Shown one piece after another: positions 44,344-57,100 of a stretch of 64,000 nucleotides of DNA (the first letter of the stretch is position 1; every line of letters begins with the position of its first letter). The DNA is from Annona cherimola (Eukaryota; Streptophyta; Magnoliopsida; Magnoliales; Annonaceae), in NCBI GenBank assembly GCA_030490835.1, contig CM059972.1, positions 56,153,563 to 56,217,562 of the forward strand, given 5' to 3'. Position numbers and translations under genes: made by a program. Below the pieces are notes generated by a model. The model was not told the origin of the DNA. It saw only the letters and a list, made by a program, of their open reading frames with translations, and did no database searches.

Positions 44344-45474
44344 ATGGTGGAAACGAGAGCAGGATTGCGGAAAAATAAAGGAAAAAAGGCAGAGATAGAG
44401 GTTCCAAGCCAACACGAAGTTGGCGAATCTAGCCGACCTAAAAGGGAAAGGCCAGTGACACAAAACCCAAGGAACCAACAAAGGCAGGTTGATGAAAGCC
44501 CTGAACGGAATGTGGAAGAAGGAATTGAGTCGAGGCAGAATAGACTCATGGAGGAAAGAGTGGCTGCAGCGGTGGAAAAAGCAATGCAGCAGGCCACTAG
44601 GGATTGGGCAGCGCAGACTGCCGACATTATACAGGAATTATGGAAAAGGACCCAACAAGCTCAGTTGGGTAGTACAGAGCGAGAAGGACCTGCTCTGAGG
44701 GCGGACCCTGTTGAGACACTGGCACCGCTAAGGGATGAAAATCAGCTAATGGAAGCTGATAGAAGAGCCATAAATGTCTTTCTAGCACAGCGACCTCCGA
44801 AATTTTCTGGAGAACCCGACCCGGTCCAAGCAGAGCAATGGATGACGGAGATTAAGAAATTGTTTAGAATATCTCCATGCAATGACCATCAAAAAGTACT
44901 GTGTGCCACCCATTTGTTAGCAAAGGACGCACACGAATGGTGGGAGATAATGTTAATCACAATGCCACGACCCGAAGAAGTGTCTTGGCAAACATTTGTG
45001 GAAGAATTTAATAAAGAATACCTCCCAGTGGGTTTGCAGAGTCAAAAGGTGATAGAATTTGAAAAATTATATCAAGGGAGAATGACGGTCACTGAGTATG
45101 CCACAAGATTTAATGCTCTGGTCAGATATGTCCCTTGGATCGCTAATGTGCCACAAAATAAGGCACAGAGATTTCAACAAGAGTTGAGGTCATATCTGCA
45201 AGAGAGGTTGGCACCCCTGTTAATAAAGGATTACGCCTCAAGCCTTGAGAGAGAAAGGGCTTTGGAAATTGATGCCTTGAGAACTCAAGAACTAAGATTG
45301 GGTTCAAAATCATTCAGTACGGGTTTTAAGGAACCAAAAATCGGGAAAGAAAAAGCTAAAAAAGGCTACTTAAGGAAGGGAAAAGGAATTCAAAAGAGGA
45401 AAAACTCGCCACTGTGTAAGAAATGTCAAAGGCGGCATACAGGCGAATGTCTAAAGGGCTTGAATCGGTGTTAG
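44344..45474 (+). pseudogene. gag: gag of element 2 (Ty3/gypsy retrotransposon gag), nearly intact
   Basis: The start is taken at the ATG giving MVETRAGLRKNKGKK, because gag of this group usually begins MV-TR; an upstream in-frame ATG at 44,302 only adds an AT-rich stretch. The 376-codon frame has a charged lead-in, a helical stretch (EERVAAAVEKAMQQ), the retrotransposon gag domain at about residues 155-260 (AEQWMTEIKKLF, EEFNKEYLPVG, RFNALVRYVP), and a knuckle CKKCQRRHTGEC. The TAG at 45,472-45,474 lies inside the second knuckle, where element 1 has a Tyr codon (CYKCGQTGH), so it is a nonsense mutation. Open sequence continues in frame with KCGQTGHITKEC and CYICDQVGHI, then a 1-nt deletion near 45,583 shifts the frame before protease. 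Confidence 0.88.
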
Positions 45475-45639
45475 AAATGTGGACAGACGGGTCATATTAC
45501 CAAGGAGTGCGGGCCAGGGGAAGCAAAGGTGGTTAAGTGTTATATATGTGATCAAGTGGGTCACATAGTCACGAACTACCCAACTAAGGCCAGTCATCTC
45601 AAGGACATGGAAGACCTGCTCAGCTGAGGATACCTGGAG

Positions 45640-46120
45640 CAACAAGTAAGCAGGGACTTCTACGAACCCGGTGCACGTGCATGCCCTGACCCGGATAGAA
45701 TCTCAAGAACAAGAGGAAAAGGTGGTCACAGGTACGATTTATATTCTAGAGAATACGGCAGTAGCTTTGTTTGATTCTGGTACCACCCATTCATTCATAG
45801 CATGCCAATACATGACCACCCATGCACTGCTGATAGAAGAGACCAATCAGGTTATACATGTAGAATCTCCAGTCTATAGGTTAGCAAGTACTAGCCAAGT
45901 ATGCAAAGCTTGCCCAATCAAGATAGGATCATTGATTCTATAAGCTGATTTGATCCTACTGCCTATGACTGAGTTCGATGTGATATTGGGTATGGATTGG
46001 CTAAGCTAGTGGGGAGCGACCATAGACTGTAAGAATAAGAAAGTTCAATTTGAAGCAACTCTAGGAAGGGAGATTGTCATTGGAAAACTAAGGCAACCTG
46101 ACAGTTCAAGTATACTGATA
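45640..46120 (+). pseudogene. Retropepsin-like protease of element 2, broken
   Basis: The frame has HVHALTRIESQ and the core ALFDSGTTHSFI near 45,770-45,805, with the catalytic DSG, then LASTSQVCKACPI. A TAA at 45,941-45,943 replaces a Glu codon seen in element 1. Beyond it, in the same polyprotein, lies FDVILGMDWL (about 45,976-46,005), the second conserved protease motif. The enzyme would process gag-pol. Confidence 0.82.
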
Positions 46121-46126
46121 TCATCT

Positions 46127-47035
46127 ATGAAAGCTGTCAGAATGATTCAACAAAAGTGTCAAGCCTATTTGGTGTCGGTGAATGTGGACAAAGGCATGGA
46201 GGTAGAAATTAATCAAATACCTGTGGTTAAAGAATTTCCAGATGTATTTCCAAAGGAATTAACCACATTGCCTCCACAACGGGAAATGGACATGACTATT
46301 GCTGTGATGTCGGGTACAGCTCCGATTTCTAAAACTCCTTATAGAATGGCGCCAACTGAGATGAATGAACTAAGGGCACAAATACAGGAGCTGTTGGACA
46401 AGGGTTTCATTAGATCAAGTGTGTCTCCTTGGGGAGCTCCGGTGTTGTTTGTGAGGAAAAAGGACGGAAGCTTAAGATATGCATTGATTACCGGGAGCTG
46501 AATAAGGTCACAATAAAGAATAAATATCCCTTGCCCAGGATTGATGACCTGTTTGATCAGTTGCAAGGAGCAACGACTTTCTCCAAGATTGATTTACAGT
46601 CAGGGTACCATCAGCTGAGAATAAGTCTGGCCAATACTCATAAAACGGCATTTCGAACCCGGTATGGACATTATGAATTTTTGGTAATGCCTTTCGGACT
46701 TACTAATGCCCCTGCTATATTTATGGACATGATGAATAGGGTCTTTCGAGACTATCTGGATCAATTTGTGGTTCTGTTCATCGATGATGTCCTGATTTAC
46801 TCTAGAACGGAGAAAGAACATGAAGATCATCTGCGAAGGGTATTAGAAAGGTTGAGGAAAGAGAAATTGTATGCCAAACTGAAGAAATGCGAGTTTTGGC
46901 TGAAACAAATAGGATTTCTCGGACATATAATATCTGAAAAGGGTATTCAAGTTGATCCTCAAAACATTGAGGTGGTATTAAAATGGCCAAGGCCGACGAC
47001 CATTACAAAAATTCAAAGTTTCCTAGGGTTGGCGG
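46127..47035 (+). pseudogene. Reverse transcriptase of element 2, broken by 1-nt deletions
   Basis: The first part (46,127-46,501) holds EFPDVFPKEL and [17 protein letters not shown] 1-nt loss near 46,477 moves the rest to the frame of 46,429-47,085: [35 protein letters not shown], the catalytic FIDDVLIYS near 46,780, [16 protein letters not shown] second 1-nt loss near 47,030 breaks FLGLAGYY. All catalytic Asp residues are present. The enzyme copies element RNA to DNA. Confidence 0.9.
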
Positions 47036-47690
47036 CTATTATAGAAGGTTTGTCGAAGGGTTTTCACAATTGTCAGCCCCGTTAACCAAGTTGACTCGTA
47101 AGGGAGTCAGGTATGTATGGTCTGAGGAATGCGAGCGCAGTTTTCAGGAATTGAAACAATGGTTAGTAGAAGCACCCATTCTAACCCTACCCGAAGGAAA
47201 TGAGGGGTTTGTGGTATATAGCGATGCATTAAGAAAGGGATTGGGTTGCGTTTTGATGCAAAGGGGTAAGGTGATAGCTTATGCGTCACGACAACTAAAG
47301 TCTAATGAGGTAAGCTACCCCACGCATGATTTAGAGTTAGCAGCGGTGGTATTTGCCTTAAAAATATGGAGACATTACCTATATGGTGCAAGGTATGAGA
47401 TTTACACTGATCATAAGAGCCTCAAATATATTTTCACGCAGAAAGAATTGAACATGAGGCAAAGGAGATGACTTGAATTATTGAAGGATTATGATTTGGA
47501 GATTTTATACCATCCAGGTAAGGCAAATGTAGTAGCTGATGCATTGAGCCGAAATGTCAGCTTAGCTCATCTTATCACTAAGGAGAAAGGACTGCTTAAG
47601 GAAATAGAACAAATGGAATTGATTGTATGTCCACCAGGAGTTCACACCAGACTATCACAATTAAACATACAATTAGCACTTTTTGAATAG
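47036..47690 (+). pseudogene. RT connection and RNase H of element 2, broken
   Basis: The frame gives [37 protein letters not shown] (first catalytic Asp), [19 protein letters not shown] and [15 protein letters not shown] at 47,469-47,471 replaces the Trp of MRQRRW. It reopens with [13 protein letters not shown] and [13 protein letters not shown], then a TAG at 47,688-47,690 replaces a Gln. The domain itself is complete between the breaks. Confidence 0.88.
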
Positions 47691-48539
47691 ATTAAGGTTG
47701 CGCAGCAAAAGGACACAGACCTACATACACATGTTGAGAAAATGAAGAGAAAGGGGTTGACGGAATTCGATATTGATGAACAAGGTGTGTTCAGGTTCAA
47801 GGGTCGCCTTTGCATACCTAACATAGCTGAATTGAAGGAACAGATCCTTAAAGAGGCACATTTTTCGCCTTTTTCTATTCACCCAGGGAGTACTAAGATG
47901 TATCAGGATCTCAAGAAAGCATATCGGTGGAATAATATGAAAAGAGAGATCGCTGAATATGTGGCTAAGTGTTTAACTTGCCAACGGGTGAAGGCAAATC
48001 ACCAGAAAATTCCTGGTAAGCTACAGTCCTTAGAAATTTTCGAATGGAAGTGCGACGACATTACTATAGATTTCATAGAAGGATTACCTAGAACTCAAGC
48101 AAGAAATGATTCCATATGGATAATCGTAGATAGGTTGTCAAAAGTCACGCACTTCTTACCTATCAGAAGAACTTATACAGCGGAAAAGCTAGCTAAGGTT
48201 TATTATAAAGAAGTTGTACGGTTACATGGAGTGCCAAAGTCAATTATCTCGGATCGAGATGCGACGTTTACATTGAGGTTTTGGAAGAGCTTGCACGAAA
48301 CCTTAGGCACCCAACTCAAGTTCAGTACAACTTTTCATCCACAAACGGATGGACAAACGGAGCGAGTGAACCAAGTTATTGAATATATGCTCCGTATGTG
48401 TACCTTAGAGTTTGGAGGATCATGGGATGAGTATATCTCAATTGCAGAATTCGCATATAATAATAGTTACCAAGCAAGCATCCAAATGGCTCCATTTGAG
48501 GCATTGTATGGTCGACGGTGTCGAACGTTGTTGAACTGA
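47691..48539 (+). pseudogene. Integrase of element 2, core complete
   Basis: The zinc-binding N-domain is present ([27 protein letters not shown]). The catalytic triad is intact: Asp in IDFIEGLP near 48,070, Asp in ISDRDATF near 48,255, Glu in TDGQTERVNQ near 48,358. The tail follows (EFAYNNSYQASIQMAPFEAL). A TGA at 48,537-48,539 replaces the Trp following LLN. Integrase inserts the cDNA with 5-bp duplications, as seen here (ATAAT). The domain is the best preserved integrase of the window, but no start codon or fused RT remains. Confidence 0.9.
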
Positions 48540-49077
48540 GATGAAGTTGGTGAGAAACGATTAGCCCCAGACTTATCTCAACGAATGGCAGACAAGGTAA
48601 ACTATTCACCAGTGTATACTCATAGCCCAGAGTCGGCAAAAGAGTTACACAGATTGCAAGAGAAGGGATTTAAATATCCAAGTCGATGAACATGTGTTTA
48701 TAAAGGTCACGCCATTCAAGGAAGTTACAAGGTTTGGGAAAAGAGGAAAGCTCAATCCTAGGTATATTGGACCATTTGAAGTTTTGGAAAAGATTGGAAA
48801 ACTGACATATCGGGTAGCCTTACCCCCAGCACTAGCCCTAGTTCACAATGTGTTTCATATATCGATGCTTAGGAAATATGTTCCAGACCCAACACATGTA
48901 TTAGTGGTTGAAAATTTGTCGATTCAAGATTATCTAAATTATGAAGAAAGACCAGTGAGGATCTTGGATCACAAGGTACAAAAGCTTCAAAATCTGGAAA
49001 TCGGGTACGTAAAGGTACAATGGAACCGGTATTCCAAAAATGAAGCCACTTGGAAGCTAAAGGAAGAAGTGGAATGA
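48540..49077 (+). pseudogene. Integrase C-terminal domain and chromodomain of element 2
   Basis: After the TGA, DEVGEKRLAPDLSQRMADKV is followed by a 2-nt loss near 48,598, and the frame is restored only by 48,694. Then come GKLNPRYIGPFEVLEKIG, LVHNVFHISMLRKYVPDP and the chromodomain-like end at about 48,945-49,077 (PVRILDHKVQKL, VKVQWNRYSKNEATWKLKEE). A premature TGA at 49,075-49,077 ends it ~12 codons before the stop of element 1. A MITE lies six bases further on. Confidence 0.86.
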
Positions 49078-49083
49078 AAGTAC

Positions 49084-49673
49084 TAGGGGTGGGAATCGGG
49101 ACGGGTCGGGGGCGGGTCAGGGTGTGCCCAACACTGACCCTCCTTTTCAAAAATCTTGTTGGACCCTTATTTTATACCTGGTCGGGACAAGGTCGGTTTG
49201 ACCCTTACTTTTTTCTACAAGGTCTCGGGACAAAATTTGGGTCGGTATCGGGTCAACGAGTCGGGTAAAAAACTGCGGGTCAAGTAAGAAGTTTTTAAAA
49301 ATTTATAAAACTATCAAGTATAAAGACAAATTTATATTAAATTTAACTACTATATGCTTGAATCTATTATTAATCAGTCAAAGTAAATATAAATAATTAA
49401 ATAAAACATGAAAATTAGCATTGAACGAGGTTTTTCTTTTTAATGTAAAATATCAGAAAACGGGTCAGCAGGTAGGTCCGCCCCGACCCACCTTGACAGC
49501 CCCGCCACCCTGTAAAAAACCAAATTTTGCCCCGACCCGCCCGCCCCGCATTTCTTTAAAATCATCAAAATCCCGACCCGCCCTACCCCGCCGGGTACAC
49601 AATCCCGACCCGCCCCGGTATTAAATAGGGTCGGGGCGGGTCACGGGTCGACCCGCCCCGATTCCCACCCCTA
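49084..49673. mobile_element. hAT-type MITE in the 3' end of element 2 pol, TSD GAAAGTAC
   Basis: The 590-bp insert has terminal inverted repeats TAGGGGTGGGAATCGGG / CCCGATTCCCACCCCTA (one base differs near the ends). It is flanked by the 8-bp GAAAGTAC at 49,076-49,083 and 49,674-49,681. Ends beginning TAGGGGTG and an 8-bp duplication are typical of the hAT superfamily. Sub-terminal GGGTCGGG/CCCGACCC repeats make both ends GC-rich, while the middle is AT-rich. It encodes no transposase; small frames at 49,050-49,268 and 49,421-49,624 translate the repeats. Confidence 0.92.
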
Positions 49674-49727
49674 GAAAGTACCCTCATCTATTTAAAGAAT
49701 AAATGGTTTCGGGATGAAACCTGTTAT

Positions 49728-49741
49728 AAGGAGGAGAGGAT
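49728..49741 (+). other. Polypurine tract of element 2
   Basis: AAGGAGGAGAGGAT directly precedes the LTR start TGTGAAACC at 49,742. Confidence 0.88.
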
Positions 49742-52700
49742 TGTGAAACCCTAACCAGGTAGAACCCATATGTATGCATTAATCATGTATATGATATTAT
49801 TTGTGAATTATTGAATTATGAAGGTATTATATGATTTTTGCTAATTATTGTAATTAGGGTTATGGATTAGCAATAATGATGTGATTAAGCATTTTGAGCT
49901 AAAATGAGACAATGGGATTAGAGCATATTGATGTTGATTTAAATATGCAAATATATCATGAAAAATCATTTTTCATTATTTAACATGAAGTATGGGAATT
50001 TATATGATAATTGACAAGTTTAGTGGAAAAACATTGAAAACTTCATAACTCAACTCCTGTAAGGCGGATTCAAGTGAAATTTGAAATGAAAATTAATAAT
50101 GTTGGGCTTGGTATTATGGAATTAATGGATTATGAAAATTCTTGATGAAATGAGAATTATGATTTATTGATCATATTTCAATTTCAACCATTAACTTTAA
50201 ACGGCTATAACGGGAGGTAGGAAACTCGGATTGAGATGAAATTTGAAACAATTGTATGAAATTATGAGATGTTTATTTTGAATGGCTTGGATTAAACATG
50301 AAATATAGGAAAAATACCTGCATTGAAAAAGGAGAGCATGGTTGACTAATGCACCTCAAAAGTACCTTTTCATTAACGCTAGAGTACAAAGCATAATGGC
50401 TTGAAATTAATGGGAATTGAGGTGGCAATTGCAGGCCATTTCTAGGGTATTTTGTGTATTTATTTAAAATGAAAAAATATGAGAATTATCTAGCCATTAA
50501 ATGCATATGATGATGGAGCTACAAAACAAACAACCTAGCATAGGTGGTGTGGCAACAATGGACGTCCATGGGGCTGCCTTTGATGCATATTTTTTATTTT
50601 TTAATTTTTAAAATATGCATATATGTTGCTGAGATGCAGGTACATAAAATGGAGGAGTGATCTTGTTAGTCCGGGCTAAGTAAATGTCTCACTTAGCCCA
50701 CCTCAAAAATCCTATTTAAAACGACTTTTTTTTACTTTTTTCTTCATATACTTGTTTATCTAAGTGTATTTAATATATAAATCAAGTTTTACCATTTTTG
50801 AATATGTATATATATATATTAGATTTTTAAAAATAAGGATATTTTAAATACATATACACACATAGATGTTTAAAAATCTCAAAAAAATAGATAGACATAT
50901 TCAAAAATGGTAAAACTTGGTCTATATGTTAAATACACTCAGATAAACAAGTGCACGAAGAAAAAAGTAAAAAAAAATTATTGTAAATAGGTTTTTTAAG
51001 GTGGGCTAAGTGGGACATTTACTTTGCCCGGGCTAACAGGATCACTCCTTCATAAAATGTGCACGCAATTATGAAGATTTTCAGCAATAAAAAAATTGGA
51101 AAATGCAGATGCATGCAGCAGAAAACATGGACAGCTTATGGGCAGAAATGACGTGCAGAAATGTGGTTTATTACTGCCATTTTGATAATTTTTTAACATC
51201 AAATTTATACATGAATTAAAGGGAAATTAAGTGTATAATTTACCCTTAAATTAGGGTTAAAAAAATGAAAAATGGATGGAAAATGGACAACAGCTGGACG
51301 TGATTGGGGGACAACTTTGGACGGCCATGGATTAAATCAATTTTTGATTTTTGAAAAATGGTGAAAATGCATTTTATGTGGCTGTAAATGATACAGCACA
51401 TCTAGGGGATATGCATGCATTTATGTGTGTGGAAAATTCCATGCAAGTGGGCCCCACAACTGGGAAAATCTAGCGGCTATAAAACCCATGCATGTAAACA
51501 TGGAATGGCCTTTGGGAAAATTGCCTAAGTGCTGGAAACGTCCCATATAACAGCAGCAGCAGCTCACGTCCATATTTCCCAGCAAGAAGAAGAAGAAAAG
51601 CTAGGAAAAAATAGGAGAATTTGGGAGGAAACCATCTCCAAGTGCCAGGGTTTAAGTTAGCACAAATTCAAGTAAGTATATGTGTTGTTTGAATGGTTTA
51701 TTTTGATGTTTTTAAACTCTAAAATGCGAATATGGAAGGGATGATTAAAGGATCTGTAAAATGGTGATTTAATATTCTTTTGAATGAATATGGAATGGAT
51801 ATTAGGTTTTATGTATGAATTTCCAAGTTTAAGTTGATGAAAGTGAAGTTTTGCATGTGTATTAAGTGGAAAATCGAAGTTGATAAACCCCAAATCTCCA
51901 AGACAAGTTGCTATTTTGGTTTGATGATGTGATTAGGTTATTAATTATGTATTCATGCAAAATATACGATGGTTTATGCTTAAATGATGAATTTTTGAAG
52001 TTATGGAATGCAAAGTAATGATTTTGACCTAATTTCTATGTTTATATGCTAAAAATGCTATGGAAATGGGTTTGCATGTTTTATGAATATTATGTAAGGT
52101 AAAATACCCTAGGTTTAAGGTATTATGGATGCCAAAAAATATTTGGGAAAAGAAACCCTAAAACTGATTTTTATAGATTTTATGAAAGAATGTCAAACCG
52201 ATGTGAAATGGGACTCAAAACGTGTGGGTGACTAGCTGTTTTGAGAAATGTTAATTCATGGATGTTATAAATGTGTTAAATCCCTAAAAATTTATTAGGA
52301 AAAATGGATTTATTTGCTGAAATTTCGGAATTATATGACTGCATAGGGTTATGCGTCAAAAGACACATTAAACGAGTGAAAAACGGGTTCCAAACTCGCT
52401 ATTTTGGAAACCTATGGTGAATGGATTTAAATCCCATAAAAATACATTAAATGAAGTGTTAATTAAGGGTAATTAAACCCTTAAAAAATGGATTAAATTT
52501 CTGAGTTAGAAAATTTTATGAAATGCATTATGTATATGTGATAAATGAGCTTATGTGAAGGTATAAAGGTGAATAGGTGATGAATGACTTATGAAAAATG
52601 ATTTTGTGCAAAAATGCATGAAAATGAGATGAATTCCTTGTTTATATATCTGTTTGAGATTTTCTGATCTTAATTCCAAAATTTTGGATTTGATTTATGA

Positions 52701-54150
52701 AGCTAAGGCAATGATATGTACGTAGAAGAAACACCCATGCGTGTATTTTGGAAAAAAATGGATAAATGGCAATAGTGAGCTTAATAAACCTATGTATGAT
52801 AGTTATTGAATGAATTATGTGTGATTAAAATGAATACCCTAATAGTGGGGTTACATATATACGTTATGTTATGTGTTAGCCAATTAAATGTGCAAAATGT
52901 GCTATATATGTACATAACTTGTGAAGTCAAATAAATGATATATGTGGATGGAATGGGTTGGAAAACTAAATGAAATATGAGAAAAAAATATATGAAAAAT
53001 CATATTATTCTCATGTAAGCAAAGGCAAAGAAAAAGCTGTGACGGAAAGCTAAGGAATTCAGGTAAGCAAGCAAATTTTCTAAAGGATTTCTGCTTTTCT
53101 AAATTATTTACATAAATGCAATTTTTTCTTTAACTTGTTTGATGAAACTATGAAAATTGTTTCTAATGTGTTTAAGGATGGTCATCCCTTAGCAAAATGA
53201 TGTTGAAATGATATTTTACTTCAAATGCAATATTATGAAATTTCTCTTTGATAAATGCTATGAAAAATTATGTGAGTTTATGGTCTGATTGAAAAATCAT
53301 GCTAGCATGTTAAAGATGAATTTATGCAAAAGTTCATGTGCACAGGGTACTAGGTCCACTTGAAGGGTGTAAGCGGACCGATTGTGCCCCCTTAGTATGG
53401 CCAAGTCACTTAAAATAAGCCCATAGCCGGCGGCGCCCTCACTGAAATGAGAGTTAACGTGACGGATGGTCGCCTAGCTAGCTTCCATCCTAAGGGACTT
53501 ATGATGACTATGTTCATGTTTTAAATGGAATTATGCATATGGTGCTCGTGATGGGTACAAGATTTCATGTTTTCAAGATATACCTTTGGACAAGGTATAA
53601 ATTGCTTTCCAATATGAATTTAATTGCAAAAAATGTTGCCTGAAATGGTTTGCCTATAAAATGAAAATATCTTGCCTAGTAAGTTTCGACTCACGATTTT
53701 GTTTTCCAAACCCTAAAGACAGGTGAAGGACAGGGCATGGCGAAGGAGCAAATACAAGCTTAAGGAATCAATGGAGAAATTCTAGAATTTTTATGTTATG
53801 AAAACTCATGTGAAATGATTGTATATTATATGAAGTGTTTTACTGTGATGTAGATGATATATACATGCATTGATATCTGGTTTAGGCAAAAGATGAAAAT
53901 GTTGCTTGAACACCAGGTTATGTAAATATGTTAAATGACTTTGAAATGGTTTGGTTATGAATGAGTTGGAAATGATTTAGATATGGTTGAGATGAAAACA
54001 TGAGAAATCAAATCCTTATAAGCGAATATTAAATCGATTAAACACCGTTAAAACCTGCCGTGTGACAAGGCAACAATCCTGATCACGTTTACCAATCAAT
54101 ACGATCTCGATGTAAGGCTCAGGATGTGATGCTCGGATTGGGGCGCCACA
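49742..54150 (+). repeat. 3' LTR of element 2 (4,409 bp with a MITE)
   Basis: It is colinear with the 5' LTR and ends GCGCCACA. Subtracting the 399-bp MITE and its 9-bp duplication leaves about 4.0 kb. The TATA box is at 51,478-51,484, a GTAAGTATATG donor-like site near 51,671, the exon-like cassette at 53,015-53,070, and the terminal hairpin near 54,066-54,083. Confidence 0.93.
50652..51050. mobile_element. Mutator-like MITE in the element 2 3' LTR, TSD CATAAAATG
   Basis: The 399-bp insert has ~50-bp inverted ends (GAGGAGTGATC... and the complement of ...GATCACTCCTT), and a further internal inverted repeat makes most of it one long hairpin. The 9-bp duplication CATAAAATG lies at 50,643-50,651 and 51,051-51,059. 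The 5' LTR has the empty site near 39,718, so it arrived after element 2. A 9-bp duplication and long TIRs fit Mutator-like MITEs. It encodes no protein. Confidence 0.92.
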
Positions 54151-54155
54151 ATAAT

Positions 54156-57100
54156 GCCATATAAAAATATGAACATAATTATCATAATTTCCTTAGGATT
54201 GAAGCTAGCCAGACAACCATCCATCCACGTTATCTCCCATATCAGAGAGGGCGCTGCCGGCCTTGGGCCTATCTTAGCAACTTGGCCACACTAAGTGGGG
54301 ACATTCGGTCTGCTTATACCCTTCAAGTGGACCTAGTACCTTGTGCACATGAATTTTCCATAAATCCATCTTTAACATGCTAGCATGATTTTTCAATTAG
54401 AAACATAGAATCACATCATTTTTTCATAGCATTTATCAAAGGAAATTTCATAATATCACATTTGAAGTAAAAATATTATTTCAACACCATTTAACTAAGG
54501 AATGACCATCCTTAAACATATTAGAAATAATTTCCACAATTTCATCAAACAAGTTAAAGCTAAAATTGCATTTATGTAAACAATTTAGAAAACAAAATTC
54601 AATTGGAAAATTTGCTTGCTTACCTGTGTCCCTTAGCTTTCCGACTCTAGTTTTTCTTTGCCTTTTCCTACATGAGAATAATATCATTTTTCATATATTT
54701 CTTTTGCTTGTATTCCATTTAGTTTTCCAACCCATTTTCATCAATATATATCATACGTTCGACTTCTCAAATAGCTCATATTTGCACCTTTCATCAGCTA
54801 ACACATAATACATATAACCCTATAAATAGGGTATCCATTTCAATCACATAAAATTCATTCAATAATTATCATACATAGGTTTATTAACCTTCATTTGCCA
54901 TTTTTCACTCCTTTTTACAAAGTACACACATCGGTGCTCGTTTTAAGCATACATTGTTGCCTTAGCTTCATCAATCAATTTCAAAATTTTGGAATTAACA
55001 ACATGAAATTTTAAACAGATATATAATCATGAAATATATCATATTTTCATACATCTTTTCACAAAATCACTTTTCATAAGTCATTCATCACCCTTGCATA
55101 TCTATAACTTCACATGTGCTCATTTAGCAACATAAACATAATGTATTTCATAAAATTGTCTAAGTCAGAAATTTAATCCATATTTCAGCGTATTAATTCC
55201 TCTTAATTACCACTACATTTAGGATATTTTTATGGGATTCAAATCCACTTACCATAGGTTTCCAAAACAGCAAATTTGGAACTCGTTTTTCACCCATTTA
55301 ACGTGTCTTTTGACACATAACCCTAAGCAGTTTAATAAATCCGAATTTTCAGAAAATAATTCCATTTTTTATAATCCAAATTCAGTGAATTAACACATAT
55401 TTAACATTCATAAACAAATTTATCTCAAAATAGCAAGTTGCTTAACCGTTTCGGTCCCGTTTCCACTCCTTTTTGCCATCGTTTCATAAATCCATAAAAA
55501 ATCAGATTTGAGTTTATTTTCCTAAATTATTTTGGGCATTAACAATACCTTAAACCTAGGGTAATTTACCCTACATATCATTCACAAATCATGCAAAATC
55601 ATTTCCATAGCATTTTTAACCTAAAAATGAAGAATTCGGGTCATAAACATCGCTTTACATTCCATAGTTGCTAAAATTCATTCCTTAAGCTCAAATCAAC
55701 ATATGTTATTCATTAAAAAATGTTTAATAACCTAAAAATATTATCCATATCAAACAGAAACTTGTCATTTAGATTTAGGGTTTGTCAAGTTGAGTTTTGA
55801 ACTCATATATCATTCAAATCGTCACTTTCATCATCTACAACATATAAATTTATACATGTAACCTAATACCAACTCCATATTCATTCAAAAGAATGTTAAA
55901 TCATCATTTTAAAGACTCTTTAAGCATCCATTTCATATTCAATTTTTAGAATTTAAAACACAAGTTAAACAACCCAAAATAACCCATATACTTACTTGGT
56001 TAGTGCTAACACGACTCTAATCACTTGAAAATGATTTCCTCCACAAATTCCCTTCCTTTTTTCTTTCTTTTCTTCCTTCTCTTACTGGCCAAAATGGACA
56101 TGAGAGCTACTGGCCTTGTAGGAGAAAAATTTCAGCACTTAGAGAATTTTCCAACCCTCATCTCTAAGGACGTGCATGGCTTTATAGGGCTGGATCAAAT
56201 CCAGCTGTGGACCCCACATTTTGCTTCATTTTCCACAGACATAAATGCTCCCTTATCCCCCTCATGTGTTGGCAAATTCAAAACTTGCCTTTATCTTGAC
56301 CGTAAATCTGCCTCCACCATAACGTCCAGCTGCTGCCCATTTTTCTAGCAATTTTTTATTTTTTTCAATCCCAATTTAAGGGTAAATTATAAACTTAATT
56401 AAAATTTAATTTAAGTATTAATTTTGTGTTAAAAAATTAACAAAATGGCAGCAAACCAGCATATTTCTGCACATCAATTACCCCATATGTTGTCCACATT
56501 TTCTCTCTCCCATTCGGCTGCATTTTAATATTTTTTTATTGCTGGAAATTTGCATGATCGAATGCATATCTTGTTGTCCCTACATGTCAGAAATATAAGT
56601 ACATATTTTAGAAATAAAAAAAAATCAAAATATGCAGCAATATACCCCTTGGATGTCCCCATAGTGCCACATTACCTATGCCTCTTGTGTGCACTTTGTA
56701 GCTTCATCATGATAAACCTTTATTGCTGGGATTTTATTTGGATTTTAGCATATCAAAATAATACATAAAATACCTTAGAATTGAGCTGCATTTGACACCT
56801 CAACTCTCATTAAAATCATGCAATATGCATTGTACTCTAGCATTAATTGAAAGGTACTTTTGAGGTGCATTAGTCAACCATGCTCACATTTTTCAATGCA
56901 GGTATTTTTCTAATATTTTAAGCTTAATTCAAACCTTTCAAAATAAATATTTCATATTTTCATTCAACCGTTTCAAATTTCATCTCAATCCGATTTTCCT
57001 AGCTCCTGTTATGGCCGTTTAAAGTTAACTATTGAAATTGAAATGTGATCAATAAATCATTATACTCATTTCATTAAGAATTTTCATAACCCAATAATTC

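Larger units (their letters stand above)
38822..54150 (+). mobile_element. Element 2: full-length Tekay/Del-type chromovirus, TSD ATAAT
   Basis: ATAAT at 38,817-38,821 and 54,151-54,155 flanks two ~4-kb LTRs and a 6.9-kb internal region with PBS, extra ORF, gag-pol and PPT. The target is an LTR of the same family in opposite orientation (element 3), and the flanks join cleanly once the element is removed. Stops and frameshifts sit in every pol domain, and two MITEs have landed in it. It is structurally complete but coding-dead. Some hundred or more LTR differences suggest it is not very young. Confidence 0.93.

Noticed and set aside
56025..56348. Frame with a hydrophobic, signal-peptide-like start
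   Set aside because: It is the antisense of the family A LTR leader (poly-GAA gives Phe/Leu runs), and the matching region of the other LTRs does not keep it.
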